A stretch of 64,000 nucleotides of DNA from Pascua guehoae (Eukaryota > Basidiomycota > Tremellomycetes > Trichosporonales > Trichosporonaceae). Shown here in pieces: positions 13,136 through 23,616 of the stretch. How positions within the stretch are numbered: the stretch's first letter is position 1; the number at the start of each line of letters is the position of its first letter. The notes beneath the pieces were generated by a model. The model was not told the DNA's origin and made no database searches. It saw nothing but the letters and a program-made list of their open reading frames with translations. The stretch spans positions 1,232,809 to 1,296,808 of the forward strand of contig BCJX01000003.1 of the NCBI GenBank assembly GCA_001600415.1. Direction: 5' to 3'. The position numbers were made by a program, and so were the translations under genes.

Positions 13136-13844
13136 TTCAGTTTTTGCTTTGTTTGCTCGCTATCGGGGAGGATGTGAAAGCGTACCGAGGCTCGTGTCCG
13201 ACGGCGAGGTAGTCCGACAAGCGAGTCTGGTGTACAATTTAAATGCGGTGCTTCTCAATACACGAGGAGTAGCTATCAGCTACGCCGTGGGACAAAGCCT
13301 GCCAACATGTCAATAAGAGAAGGCAACGATCGAGGGCGCGGACCAACGGGGGACTTGACTTCAAGTCCGCAGATGCCCAACAGGTACAGTACATGCACGC
13401 GGTCATAGTCCACGATCTCCACAGCATAGACCGCCGAGAACCCGCTGTCCTCTACTGCACCCCTCATCGCCGCGCACCACGATGTCTCTGGGCATGCACA
13501 CTGGGCCATTGTGGCCGAGTGGCGGACACTGAATGGATGGCCGCGTGCCAAAATCGGCGACGGGAAAAGCCGACCGACAATCTCGGCAGAGCGCGACACT
13601 TGTAACCGGGTGGTCCTCGCGCGTACAACGTACAAAGAGTCTCACTTTGGGGTGGCCCCATCTTTCCGTCAACAACGTTCGTCTTGCCACTCTTGCACCA
13701 CCGTACAGCCTATCTACCCTCTCACAGCCTTCGAATAGCACACCCTGCCCAGAAGTTTCTGCCAACTCCCGGCTGACCGCGCCGGCCCCAAAACGTCCAG
13801 ACCCACCTTATCCTCGTTCCACCCATTATCCCCCCCACGCCACG
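13136..13844. other. Upstream region of the thioesterase gene
   Basis: About 700 bp with no supportable gene. The segment just before the start codon (13735-13844) is C- and pyrimidine-rich, as in the leaders of other genes here. No clear TATA element was found. Confidence 0.5.
13141..13145 (+). terminator. RNA polymerase III terminator of tRNA-Ile
   Basis: T5 located 5 nt past the discriminator base of tRNA-Ile. Confidence 0.85.
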
Positions 13845-15151
13845 ATGATCCCCGCAACCAACACGGACGTGGACATGTTCCGCGCAATGTGCTCGCGCGC
13901 AGACTACGGCCGCGACATGGTCCAGCACATTGCGCCGTATGCGATGGACCCGATCCCGCCCGTCAATGCCCGGGGCGGGCGGACGGTCGAGGGGTGGCGC
14001 GTGGTGTTTAGCGCCGACGTGCCCAAGGGTCAGTGAGCGGGTATGGCTGGGGTGTAGGGTGTGGGGTGTGGGGTGTGGGGGATCCGAGTCGGCGGAGATC
14101 GAGTGTGGGCTGGGGTTTGGTCATGCCCAGTGCAAGTTGCATGAGCAGGCTGTTGGTGCCTGGCCGTGCGCGAACGTGCGCCGTGGAGAAAGGGGACGCT
14201 CAAGTCTGGACATGGAGGTACCGAGATGTCTCTGAAGCCCAAGTCGGGTCAAGTGGAGACCTGTCGTCTCCCCGCACTCGCCACGAGTCAAGACTATGGC
14301 CATGTCCAGACTCGCCCTCTGAACGCCCAACCTCCCCCCTGTGGCCCTACAACTGCACACCTTGACCCCTCCCAGCCCCGTCCCCCTCCCCCCTTCTCTC
14401 CCCCCCCCCCCCCCCCCCAGGGGGTCCCCACACTTGAACACCACTAACGGCAGAATGGGGCAACTCGGTCGGGGGCATGCACGGCGCCGCCCACGCCTGG
14501 CTCGTGGACAATCTCACGTCGTCGGCGCTCGTCATGCTGTCGACCGACACGTTCTGGGGCGGCCGCATGGCTGGCGGCGTGAGCTTGTCGATTGACATGA
14601 GCTACTATGCGCCCGCCAAGGTGGGGAGCAAGATTCGCATCGTCGTCATGATTGAGCGTATGACGGCCACGTTGGCCAACTTGCGGTGTGATGTGAGTGA
14701 GCGTAGTGTTTGGGAGGGGTGTGTGTGTGTGAAAGGGGGGTGGGTTCGTGGGGCGGGGCATGGAGTGGGAATGGAGTTGAGGATGGGATGGGAAGGGAGA
14801 GAGGAAGAGACGGAGATGGAGATGTGGATAGAGGGACGAGCGTCGGCGACGGACATGGGTCACAGTGACTGCGATTGAGAGGGCGATGAGGACGACAGCT
14901 GGAGCGAGGACGGATGACGAAGGCGGGAGATGGAGAAAGGGACTGAGAAGGGGAAGGAGAATGCCGATTCAAGTCCCCAAGAGAGTCGGGCGGACAAGGG
15001 TGCCAATTGAAAGGGGCACATGTCCCCAGCTCTCCGTACTTGGCACGTCCGAGACTCCCGGCGCTGACTGCAGATCTCGGACTGGGACACGGGCACGCGC
15101 CTCTCGAGCGGGACACACCTCAAGACGTGGCGTGCGGCGCCCAAGCTCTAG
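13845..15151 (+). CDS. PaaI/ACOT13-type hotdog thioesterase
   Basis: Three exons (13845-14028, 14454-14692, 15074-15151) join in frame into 166 residues. The centre carries the hotdog thioesterase signature: GNSVGGMHGAAHAWLVDN at residues 64-81, with the Asn, His-Gly and Asp of the family's N...HGG...D active site. Here the usual second Gly after HG is Ala. A typical hotdog beta-sheet core (GVSLSIDMSYYAPAKVGS) follows. Family members hydrolyse acyl-CoA thioesters as homotetramers in cytosol or mitochondria; the substrate is not predictable here. Intron 1 (425 nt) contains a C19 tract, and intron 2 is 381 nt, both long for this region. Using the acceptor next to the C tract would hit a stop, so the acceptor at 14451-14453 was chosen. 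The gene is convergent with the opsin-like gene. Length fits the family (about 140-170 residues). Confidence 0.85.
14400..14418. repeat. C19 homopolymer in thioesterase intron 1
   Basis: Nineteen consecutive C, just before an unused AG. It acts like an extreme polypyrimidine tract but lies 33 nt upstream of the acceptor supported by the reading frame. Confidence 0.9.
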
Positions 15152-15455
15152 TGCTAGTTTCCTTTCACATATTCTTACTTGTCCCGCACGTGTACGACGG
15201 GAATGGCCACATTGGACTTGTTGGACCCGGCTCGGATAGCAATCATAGACATTTTGCATCGCATTGGCTGCATCTGCGAGCCGAGGTGATCTCTCGTGTC
15301 CACGTTTTCCATCAACGTCAATCGGAAAGGGGTTTCTTCTTCTGAACTACAGGCTTCTTCTTCTGGCTAACGCTCGCCTCCTTTTGACTTCTCACTTCTT
15401 GACGAGACAAATGGCCTGTGCCAGTGACACAGTCACACGTCTCTAGCACACTCAT
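15152..15455. other. Convergent 3' intergenic region
   Basis: The 304 bp between the stop codons of the thioesterase (+) and opsin-like (-) genes. Pyrimidine-rich, presumably both 3' UTRs. No gene seen. Confidence 0.5.
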
Positions 15456-17130
15456 CTACTCGCGCGCAACGGGGGCGTACTCGCCAAGGCCGTCGGGGTT
15501 GACGGAGCGCGCGGTAATAAACCATTCGGGGAACACCCACGTGTCGTCGGTCTCGTCGTGGACGTGGTTCAGGACGAGGAAGTAGATGAAGCCGAGCTGG
15601 GCCGAGCTGTAGGGTTAGCCGATGCCGGTATGGGGGCGTGGACCACAGTGCTAATGTAGTACTCACATGTCAACAATGCCGAGGGCGATAAACTGGGCGT
15701 CGACCGAGAGAATGTTGAGACCAGTGCCGAGGATCCAGAAGACGGCGTAGGCGAAGAAGGTGACAAACACGAGTAAGGTGAGGAGGTAGTACAGGCCCTG
15801 TGTCTTCCTGCGGCGGTGCTTGGCGGCGCCGACACCGGGGACAAAGAGGAGGGCAAACATGACAATGGTCCAGAGGGCGGCAAAGACAAACCACGCGATA
15901 AAGTCACCGCGGGGACGGAACTTGTGGTGGCCAGGGAGGTGGCTCGCGACGTTGGCCGAGATGACCGACATGAGCGAGGCAATCATGGCGACCGAACCCG
16001 TAAACGGCGACATGCCAGACAGGACGGCAAGCTGGGCGACCAGAAGCGGCGTCGTAAAAATGTGGGCAAAGTCGGGCGCCGTGATGGTCTGGCGGAAGAT
16101 GAGTGCCGTGTGCTTGGCCATCATCCACGCGTACGCCGGGCCGTCGCCGTCCTTGCCGCCGTGGTCGCCGTGGCCGCGGTGCGGACCGTGGGGGGGACCA
16201 TGGCGATGGTGGCGGGGGCCATGCCATCCGTGCACGGACACGCCCGTCGCGACGGTAAAGTAGGCGAGGGTCGTGATCGAGAGGATGAGGGCAGAGAGTC
16301 TGTGCGTGAGCTGGGGATGTAACCGAAGAGTGGAGTTTGGAATGGGGAAGGGTGTAGGTAGGTGACCAGATGCAAGTAGACAAGTGTTGTTGGCGAGCGA
16401 AATGGCTACTACCGGCGCACCAGGGCGTCGTCAGATCGAGGCCGATGGCACTGTGCAGAGCGCGATGGTCTTCTCTCCCAACCGAGGCTGCTGCCCTGGA
16501 GTGACTACAAAGGAAACCAAATACGTACGCATGGAAGACCCAGGCGCGACGCTCGATACGGAACGCGAGGAAGACGACGCCGACGAGGCCGGCGGCAAAG
16601 ACACCAAAGAAGACCCAGGAGGCAATGTGCGCGGCGGCCGTGGCGTGCAGGAACGCGATATCCTGTGGGTCAGTCAGGTTATGACGGCGGGGGGTGTCGA
16701 AGAGGGTGGGTGATGAGTGAGGGAAGGCGACGGAGGGAGGGAAGGCCACCACCACTGCAGTAGATGCGTCCCAGCGCTCATCTTAAGTAGATACCACAGA
16801 CAAGTCACACTCGGCACATGCAAAGTGAGACGGGACAATTGCAGTCGTCGAGGCGTCATGCAGACGCCCCAGCTCCACATCGTCCACAAGTATCCTCATC
16901 GCGACACACAGCACGCAGCACACAGCACACTCCATGCTCCATACTCCAGAACAAGGCGCAAGGATACTAACCGGACGAGGCCCAGGCTGGGGATACGGGT
17001 GGGGCGTGTGCGTCGGCGGCGGGATGGGAGGGGCACTGCCGGTCCCCGTGCCCGTGGGGTGGATGATTGTGTGCGTGGCTGTGCCCGCAAGCGCAGCAGC
17101 GGCGCCATAGACGAGGTCGGCAGCGTCCAT
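15456..17130 (-). CDS. Opsin-related seven-helix membrane protein (HSP30/Yro2/Mrh1-like), no retinal lysine
   Basis: Four exons (17130-16972, 16662-16529, 16299-15667, 15606-15456) give 358 residues. Hydrophobic segments fit seven transmembrane helices, with helix 1 from about residue 58. Helix 3 carries FTTPLLVAQLAVLSG, matching the FTTPLLL core of microbial rhodopsins. Helix 7 reads LSVDAQFIALGIVDISAQLG, where rhodopsins have D-x-x-A-K. The Schiff-base lysine is therefore Gln312, so retinal binding is not expected. That is the hallmark of fungal opsin-related proteins of the HSP30/YRO2/MRH1 group, which are plasma-membrane or endomembrane proteins often induced by stress; their exact role is unsettled. 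The proton-acceptor and donor aspartates of helix 3 are also replaced (Ala176, Gln187 by my alignment). The loop after helix 2 is unusually His-rich (9 His in residues 121-144). The N-terminal tail is Pro/Gly-rich. Confidence 0.85.
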
Positions 17131-18093
17131 GGTAGAACAGGGGTTGTGTGTGTGTGGAGAGATGGAAAGGAGGAATCAAGGAATCAAGGAATCAAGGACA
17201 AAAGGAAAGTGGCAAGAAGAGATGAGATGGAGAGTAATGCCAAAGTTAATGGGGTTGTTTTTAGGGTGGTGCTACCTCCTAGAGACTCTGTGGACTGTGT
17301 GAGAGGAATGCTCTGTTGTAGGGTATGGACTGAGACAGAGCAGAGGACGCGCCAGCGGCCAGTTCCATCATCACAGCCAGTCTGGGCCAGGGCAGTCACC
17401 CCCCCACACGTTCAAGCTGTAGTCACGACGAGGAACTGGAACATTGCTGTATTACTGGGGTTGGTTGGTTGTGTGACGTCGGTCGGCGTACTAGTGCTCA
17501 TGTTGTGCTCCATGCTCCATACCTCGCCAGGGTGCTGCGGGACCTCCATTCAAGGCTCTGACGTCGAACCTGACGACCTCTCCCATCTGACGACACACCT
17601 CAGCCAGATGCATTCCATTTCCCAGCAGCGTGCTGCGAGCGGTAACTTACGGCGGGGCCGCGGTGGTTGGCCAGCTCCAACGGCAATGATTGAGAAAGAG
17701 GAGGGAGGCGAGGTATGACGACGACGGATCGCAGACTATGACGCAATGAGTGGCCTGAGAGGAATGCGGCGCCATGTGGCGTTTGTGGCATTGTCGCGTC
17801 TTCGCGTCTCACGTAAGGAACAAAATGCTCTCGACCATGCTACGCGTGCATACATTGCCGTGGGCAAGCTGCTTTGTGATGGCGAGCAGGCTAGCAATTA
17901 CAGTACAACTACACACAGAGTAGCAATAGTGATGCATCACACAAACAACGACATCAGTGTCCGCCAGATCCATGCCACCGAGCTTGTAAACACCTGTACT
18001 CTGGGACGTTAGCCATCCCATCTCGCTCATCCACATCCCCTCCCCTCATCTACATGAATTCTAGCCCATGCCTTCTCCCTCAACACGTTTCAC
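17131..18093. other. Upstream region of the opsin-like gene
   Basis: The 963 bp lie between the opsin-like start and the end of the next minus-strand gene. The only distinct element is a triplicated octamer at 17172-17195. The remainder holds no supportable gene. A 333-codon + strand frame overlapping its right part lacks coding character and is antisense to the opsin-like exons. Confidence 0.5.
17172..17195. repeat. Three tandem GGAATCAA octamers 42 bp upstream of the opsin-like ATG
   Basis: Perfect 3 x 8 bp array in the probable 5' UTR or proximal promoter of the opsin-like gene. It contains phased GAA trinucleotides, but at 8-bp rather than the 5-bp spacing of a canonical heat-shock element, so a regulatory role is only a suggestion. 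Confidence 0.8.
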
Positions 18094-21000
18094 TCACGCC
18101 GGATTCAGCGTCCATCTGGAAGAATCGAGGACGACGCGTCCGATACCATAGTTTACCGTTGCCAAGTTGGTCTCGTCTGGAGGCATCTGCCAAGAGTAGT
18201 CTGCCTGTTCCTGGGGATGTTCTAGTGTCTCGTCCCACTCGAGATCGGACTCAGGTGGGGGTACCGGCGGCTCATTCTGGGATTGTCCGTCTTGCTCATC
18301 CGCTGGTGAGTCGGTCGGGTGCACGGGGACGCCCGAGTCACCACTGGCCGCGCCCGACCATCCATGGTCGCCTTCGACAGCCTGCGTCTCACTCTCATGC
18401 TGGTCGCGTTGGCTCTGCTGTTCCTCGCGATCCATACGCTCCTTGTCGCGCTGCTGGCGTTCGCGCTCCCACTCCCGGATCCAGGCACGTTCACGCTCAC
18501 GCTCGCGTTCGCGTTGCTCTTCCCATTGCTGCCGCTCAAAGCCGTAAAGTCGCAGGTCACGCGTCTCGTCTGCGACGAATCCGACTTCTGCACGGAGGCG
18601 CTGAACCTGTCCTGCGAGCGAGCCCACAGCCCACAAAATGAGGAGGTTTATCACTGTGCTCATCGAAAAGAGGCGACTCGCGATGCGGTAGTATCTTGAG
18701 CTCGGCTCAGCGGGAGGGGGAGGTGAAAATGAGAGATGTGGTGCGACAGACAGGTCGCCACGGAACGCGCGAGGGCCTTGTACCGTTAGGTTGGTTTGTG
18801 GCTTGGTGGCCGCGATGATTTCTGCATGTCAGCGATGGGCCGGTGGTGTGAGTCTCTCCAATGAACGAGTCTACTCACTATCCCAGCTGTCGCCCACTAG
18901 CTCGACTTGCATCTCCCCCGTTGCATCTGGAAACGTCGGGAGAGCCACACGCATCTCTTCAGACGCTTCAATCACAAGCTCCGTTCCACCTCGTCCGCCG
19001 CGGACGCGCACCTGTGTGCCTGCGGGTGTTTCAACGACTGCACTGGCGAGTTGCATTGCTTCCGCGGACGCCTTCACAACGCGTACGTCGGAGACGGCAA
19101 GGTTGATGGCCACTTCAGGGGCACGTGCTGGCCACATGAATGCGACAGACACAGTTTGCACACCCCAAACGTTGCGCTGGACGATGACGCGTACGGGGCC
19201 AGCGACCGCGAGGGTTTGTGGAGGCGCGAGCTTTCGGCCGGCTCCATCGACCCAGAGAAATGTGCCAATGGAGGTGCCGTCGATGTCACACAACTGCCGA
19301 GTCGTAGTCGACGTGCTTTCCGAACTCTCCAACAATGTGGCGTTTGGGCATGACACGACACATTGTAATGGAAGTGACGCCTCATGCACACGCACGAAAG
19401 GGATTGCCACTGGCACATCTGGAGACACGAGTGTAAGCGGCAAAGGCACCAGCGTTCCAGTAAGGAGGAGGACGCGGTTATCATCCTCATCGTCCTCATC
19501 GGCGCTTGGCGGGGCGAAATTGAGCTCAAACTCAGCGGCAGGTACCGGTACACGGGGCACGACGCGGTACGCGCTACCGTCTGCCCGTTCAGCGGTGAGT
19601 GTTCGGCGGAGGTTGGGCGTCATGGAACGCCTTGGCCGATCTCCCTCAAACGAGTTGAGCTCAAAGGAGAAATCGTCATCCAGAGGAGCGAGACCGAGAT
19701 CGCGGCGCTGTAGGCCAAAGTCGTTGGCATCGAGTGTAGCGTTCGGCGAAACGGTGGTGGTGGACGCGACTGCACTGAGACCATGGCCGTCACTCGAATG
19801 CCAGGACAGTAGCCCGTCGGCACGGATCTCGATGTCTTTCCACCCCCACCCTGGTGGGAGAATGGCATCAAGCCTCAGAGCAACCGCATGGGACGGGAGG
19901 TTGGCCTCAAATGCAACTCCAATCGATGGTGTGGAGGAATCCCATTGCGGTGTGATGCGCAGGTCTGGCGGCGAGCCGAGGGAAGGCACAAAACCCCATT
20001 CGAGTGTGATTTTTTCCGTGCTGATGTGTCAGATTATCTCCATAGTGACAGAGGCCCTTACGCTTGGAAAACGCCCTCGAGCCAGCTTCCCCCCTCCTCC
20101 TCGTCACTCTCTGACTCTGCGCCTGGCACCTCGCCGTCCTCCCACCCGTCTTCTATGCGGGTGCGTCGTGGTGATGGTGATCCTGCGTCCCTGAATGAAA
20201 ACGGTGTACCTATTGTGCGAGGCTGAATCTTTGGATCTGAGACGACAGAGACCTCAGAGTTCGGGTCGGTAGGGATGATTTGGAATCGTAGAACATTGTC
20301 GAGGACTTTGGGTATGGGTAGAACGACCTGGGCAGGTCAGCTCGAGCTTCGACAGTTGTCAAAAGGTGACGTGTTGGCCACAGCATCCACGCCGACACGC
20401 TGTTAGATGATGACACGTACTTTGAACACTTCACCCCCTCCCTCTGCCTCAGTGCTCTGCACGGGGATCGCAAACTCCATGATGACGAGCCACTCGCTGC
20501 GGTCGCGCACTGCGGTCATGCTCTCCCGCCGGCGCCGGTCACGGTCACGAGTTGGGCTCGGGCTGCCATCAAGCTGGACAAAAACTTGCCCTGTGGCCTG
20601 TGAGATATCCATATACGGTCGCGGCCCCGATGGCTCGGCTCCTGGTGGTGGGTACGACCCGGGAGGCGGTAGTCCTAGAAGCCTCGTGGCAGCCATCAGG
20701 TTGGCCTGCGATCGATGTAAGGACGGGGACGCTGGGATTGGGTAGATGGCCGGAATCGCGAGGAGCTTTGGAGGTTTGCCTGTGTGTGAGCGACATGGGT
20801 TCAAGACTAGTGCACGACATTGGGTGGGGTGGTGCACGGGGGAAGACGGTGGACGTCTTCCCCGGTGTACGGGGTGGCTACCGGTGTAAGGTGTAGGGGA
20901 CGCAACGACCGACGTCGGATACGGCCCGTTTCCATGCATGCGCCACGCACCATTGAACAGACCCCATCGATTGGGATACCCATCACCCTCCTTTGGCAGT

Positions 21001-21469
21001 GTGAACTGTTGTTAGCATCTTTCCATGGGGATGTGTTGTTGTTGTGTGGGTGCCTGGGCGCAATAACAACGCCACACGCCGAGGTGCAACCGAACGAACC
21101 ACCTCTTGTGCCCCTCCAGCAGCTCGCCCAAGGCCATCACAACGGCATGGTAGCTGTCGGCTACGACTCGGGTTAGGCTGGGCTGCGAAGCTGGTCGCAG
21201 TACTTTGACGGCTGGTGGTCACGACTGTGAACCCCATCGCAACCCCTGGAACACACATTTGCCACCCGCAGCACATGCTCCTGCCTTCCCCCGCACTCGT
21301 ACCCCACACTCACCTTCAAGCACATGATGCCGCTCGCGATACCATCCCGCGCCGTGGCCTGAACGCCGAGCTTTGACAAGAGAATGCCCGGTGGGGGCCC
21401 AGTGGGTGTCGTGTGCACGCTTGGCGAGTCGTCGCCGGCGCGCGGATCGCGCCGCGGCGTGCGCGACAT
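18094..21469 (-). CDS. Conserved-looking hypothetical protein, 858 aa, one C-terminal transmembrane helix
   Basis: Five exons (21469-21314, 20705-20421, 20327-20062, 20020-18879, 18821-18094) keep one frame through four introns, so the gene is real, but I do not recognise the family. Residues 1-240 hold short beta-like blocks separated by charged or proline-rich linkers. Residues 237-616 are rich in hydrophobic/polar alternation suggestive of beta-sandwich folds. Residues 672-690 form one hydrophobic helix (start STVINLLILWAVGSLAG). It is followed by a highly charged Arg/Glu coiled-coil-like segment (about 705-760, with ERERERERE) and an acidic Pro/Gln tail. A likely arrangement is a long beta-rich domain on one side of a membrane and a coiled coil on the other. 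Intron 1 is 608 nt; a missed small exon there cannot be excluded. The gene is divergent from the NDUFAF2-like gene. Confidence 0.75.
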
Positions 21470-21911
21470 GGCCCGGGGTGGGGAAGATGGGTTACAATTG
21501 GGAAACGGTACTAGGTGCAGGAGATTGGAATAGAAATTGATGAAAGAGATGACAGAGAGACAATGTTTGACACAAAGGAAAGATGAGGGTATAGTTGTGT
21601 CGTGATAGAAATGGTTGCCAGACGGAGGGTTGGTCGATCAGTTCGGCACGTCGCGTCGGGTCGGTGACTGTACTGTCAACTCGGGTCGACTTTATTGATC
21701 GCGTCGGTAGCCGCCGACAGGCGCGCATGCATGCGCATGCAGGCGAGCAGGCTCACGTGGACCACGTGGTTGTACCCTTTTGCCGCTCATGCACGGAAGC
21801 AAATTGTTCTTCTGAACCGTCCACTGAGGTCACCGACTTTGAACACCATCCAGACTACTGCGTCCACTTCTCCGCCGACATTGACATTTACCCCGCAAGA
21901 CCGACGCAAAC
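21470..21911. promoter_or_regulatory. Divergent promoter region: hypothetical membrane protein / NDUFAF2-like gene
   Basis: The 442 bp between two divergent start codons. It contains a GCATGC-rich stretch around 21724-21740. No TATA box stands out. It must hold both promoters. Confidence 0.55.
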
Positions 21912-22844
21912 ATGGGCATTTGGTCAAAGATCACAAAGATCCTCCCCTTTGGCAAGCGGGTAAGTCGTACTAGTGGCCTGCATGTATCCTAAGCGCGCAT
22001 CGACGCCGTTCCTCACCCACTGCACTCCTCTGGCGTTACTCCACATCGCCTCTCTATCCCGTCCACTAACTCCCAGAAACCCGTGGGCACCGACCTGCAG
22101 GGCAACCTGTACTATGAGATCCCCAACCCCAACGGCGGCCGGCACAAGCGCATTGTCGAGTATGCGTCGGACACGGCGGCATTCGGCCCGCGCCACGTCG
22201 AGGGCACGGGGCAGGGCTACCGGATCGGCACGCAGCAGCTGCCGGCGCAGTGGGCCGCGTGGATGAGCTACACGCGTGATACGCCGCCGACCATGCCCGA
22301 GCTCCAGCGCGACGCCATCCGCATTGCGCGACTGCAGCCCATTATTGCGCGGATTGCCGAGCGCGAACGCGCAGAACGTATAGCGCAGGGATACCTCCTG
22401 CCCGACGGGAGCGAGCCGGGCCACCGCCGCATGCCCGAGAGTCTACAGGGGAACATTGCGATGCCGACGAGGCCTCTGAGGATTGCCGAGGCCGAGGCTG
22501 GTGCACAGGCACAGGCGCAGGCGCAGGCGGCGGCCGAGAATGCCCAGTCCCCAAGACATCCTGCCCAGCCTGGACAGGATGCCGACGCGCACGCGCAACC
22601 CACCCCGTCTCCCACGCCCAGCGATCCCGCACCAACCCGTGTCGCCATGGAGACACCGCTCGCGCCACCACGCTCCAAGGTCGACCCGTCTGCGAACGCC
22701 GACGAGCTCCGCGCGCTCGCCGAGGAGGACACACGGCGGCGTATGCGCGAGAGCGGCGTCGGCGAGGTCGGGATCGGAGCAGGAGCGGGTGTCAAGAGTG
22801 TCGGACGCGCGTTCAAGCCGCGGAGGAGGGGAGAGGCGAAGTAG
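21912..22844 (+). CDS. Mitochondrial complex I assembly factor, NDUFAF2/mimitin-like (NDUFA12 family)
   Basis: Two exons (21912-21959 and 22077-22844) encode 271 residues. The N-terminal 85 residues carry the NDUFA12/NDUFAF2 signature: a GTDLQGNLYYE motif, RIVEY, a P-x-Q-W-x-x-W-M-S-Y-T-R block and PPTMPEL. NDUFAF2 proteins are matrix assembly factors that occupy the NDUFA12 site on the peripheral arm of complex I until late assembly. The presence of such a factor implies the organism has respiratory complex I. The protein is longer than the human homologue (about 170 residues) because of a disordered Ala/Gln/Pro-rich C-terminal half with an AQAQAQAQA run. Paralogue NDUFA12 itself is the main alternative, but the long tail and PPT motif favour the assembly factor. 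The start was chosen because the 16-codon first exon gives a basic amphipathic N-terminus. Confidence 0.82.
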
Positions 22845-23616
22845 TCTAGGTTGGGCGAGGGCAGGTGCTCGGGGCAGAGGCTCGGGTCCACGCATGACGA
22901 ACCCGGAGGCATAGAGACTGCCCTCATGCTCTGCTGACTGTCCGGTTCGCCTGCCAGGTTCGACCATAAGGTCCTTCGGACTCCAGGGCCATATTTGAGC
23001 GTGTCGACGATGCTGCGTCTATACGTTCACGTCACTGTACAATACCACACTGCATGAACTTCACATCTCTGGAACACCTGCCATGATGTCTTGGGCTTGA
23101 CTGCAGAGTGCTGTGGGCTGGGAGCCTGGTCTGTCTAATCAGAATGCTGAAGGGGGGTTTGTCCGCGGTGAGGCCTACTAATCGCCTCATTTTGCCCAGC
23201 CGAGTCGGCATAGGGCATTCTGGATGTCGGTAGGCAGGCGGGATGCTCAAGAACGTTGGCGGTGCAGCATTCAGTTGCTGCCATGAACTACCCCTGCGGA
23301 CTGCGACAGCGTCGATTGTCGCAGCCAGCACCAAAACATGTCTCGTGTTGAATCCATGAGCCAGCTCGCCAACGGGTGGGCTCCCGGGCGAGGGCTGACA
23401 TTGAACACGCTGAACTCATGCTGACATTGAACACGCTGGACTCGTGCTGACATTGAACACGCTCAACTCGTGCATTCTTACCCAACTTCTGACTACTGCA
23501 TTCTTGCCCCAACTTGCGACTAGAACTCATTTCCAAGCAAACACACTTCCGACCTCGCTGTAGCCACCGCACCCGCGCGCCCAAGCCAGCTCGGAACGCG
23601 TCCAGCAAGCTCGTTC
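22845..23616. other. Convergent 3' intergenic region with tandem repeats
   Basis: The 772 bp between the stop codons of the NDUFAF2-like (+) and MDR dehydrogenase (-) genes. It includes a 3 x 26 bp tandem repeat (listed separately) and a looser duplicated ACTTGCGACT/ACTTCTGACT segment just after it. No gene seen. Confidence 0.5.
23396..23473. repeat. Three tandem copies of a 26-bp unit
   Basis: Units begin TGACATTGAACACGCT and end with AACTCATGC or a near variant. Three contiguous copies (23396-23421, 23422-23447, 23448-23473) differ at a few positions. The array lies just beyond the 3' end of the MDR dehydrogenase gene. Confidence 0.92.

Noticed and set aside
14419..14460. Alternative acceptor right after the C19 tract in the thioesterase gene
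   Set aside because: Splicing at the AG of 14419-14420 leads to an in-frame TGA within six codons. The acceptor at 14451-14453 restores the conserved GNSVGGMHG block.
16717..17718. 333-codon open frame on the + strand
   Set aside because: It is antisense to exons of the opsin-like gene and its upstream region, has no motif, and its codon use is that of an antisense shadow of GC-rich coding DNA.
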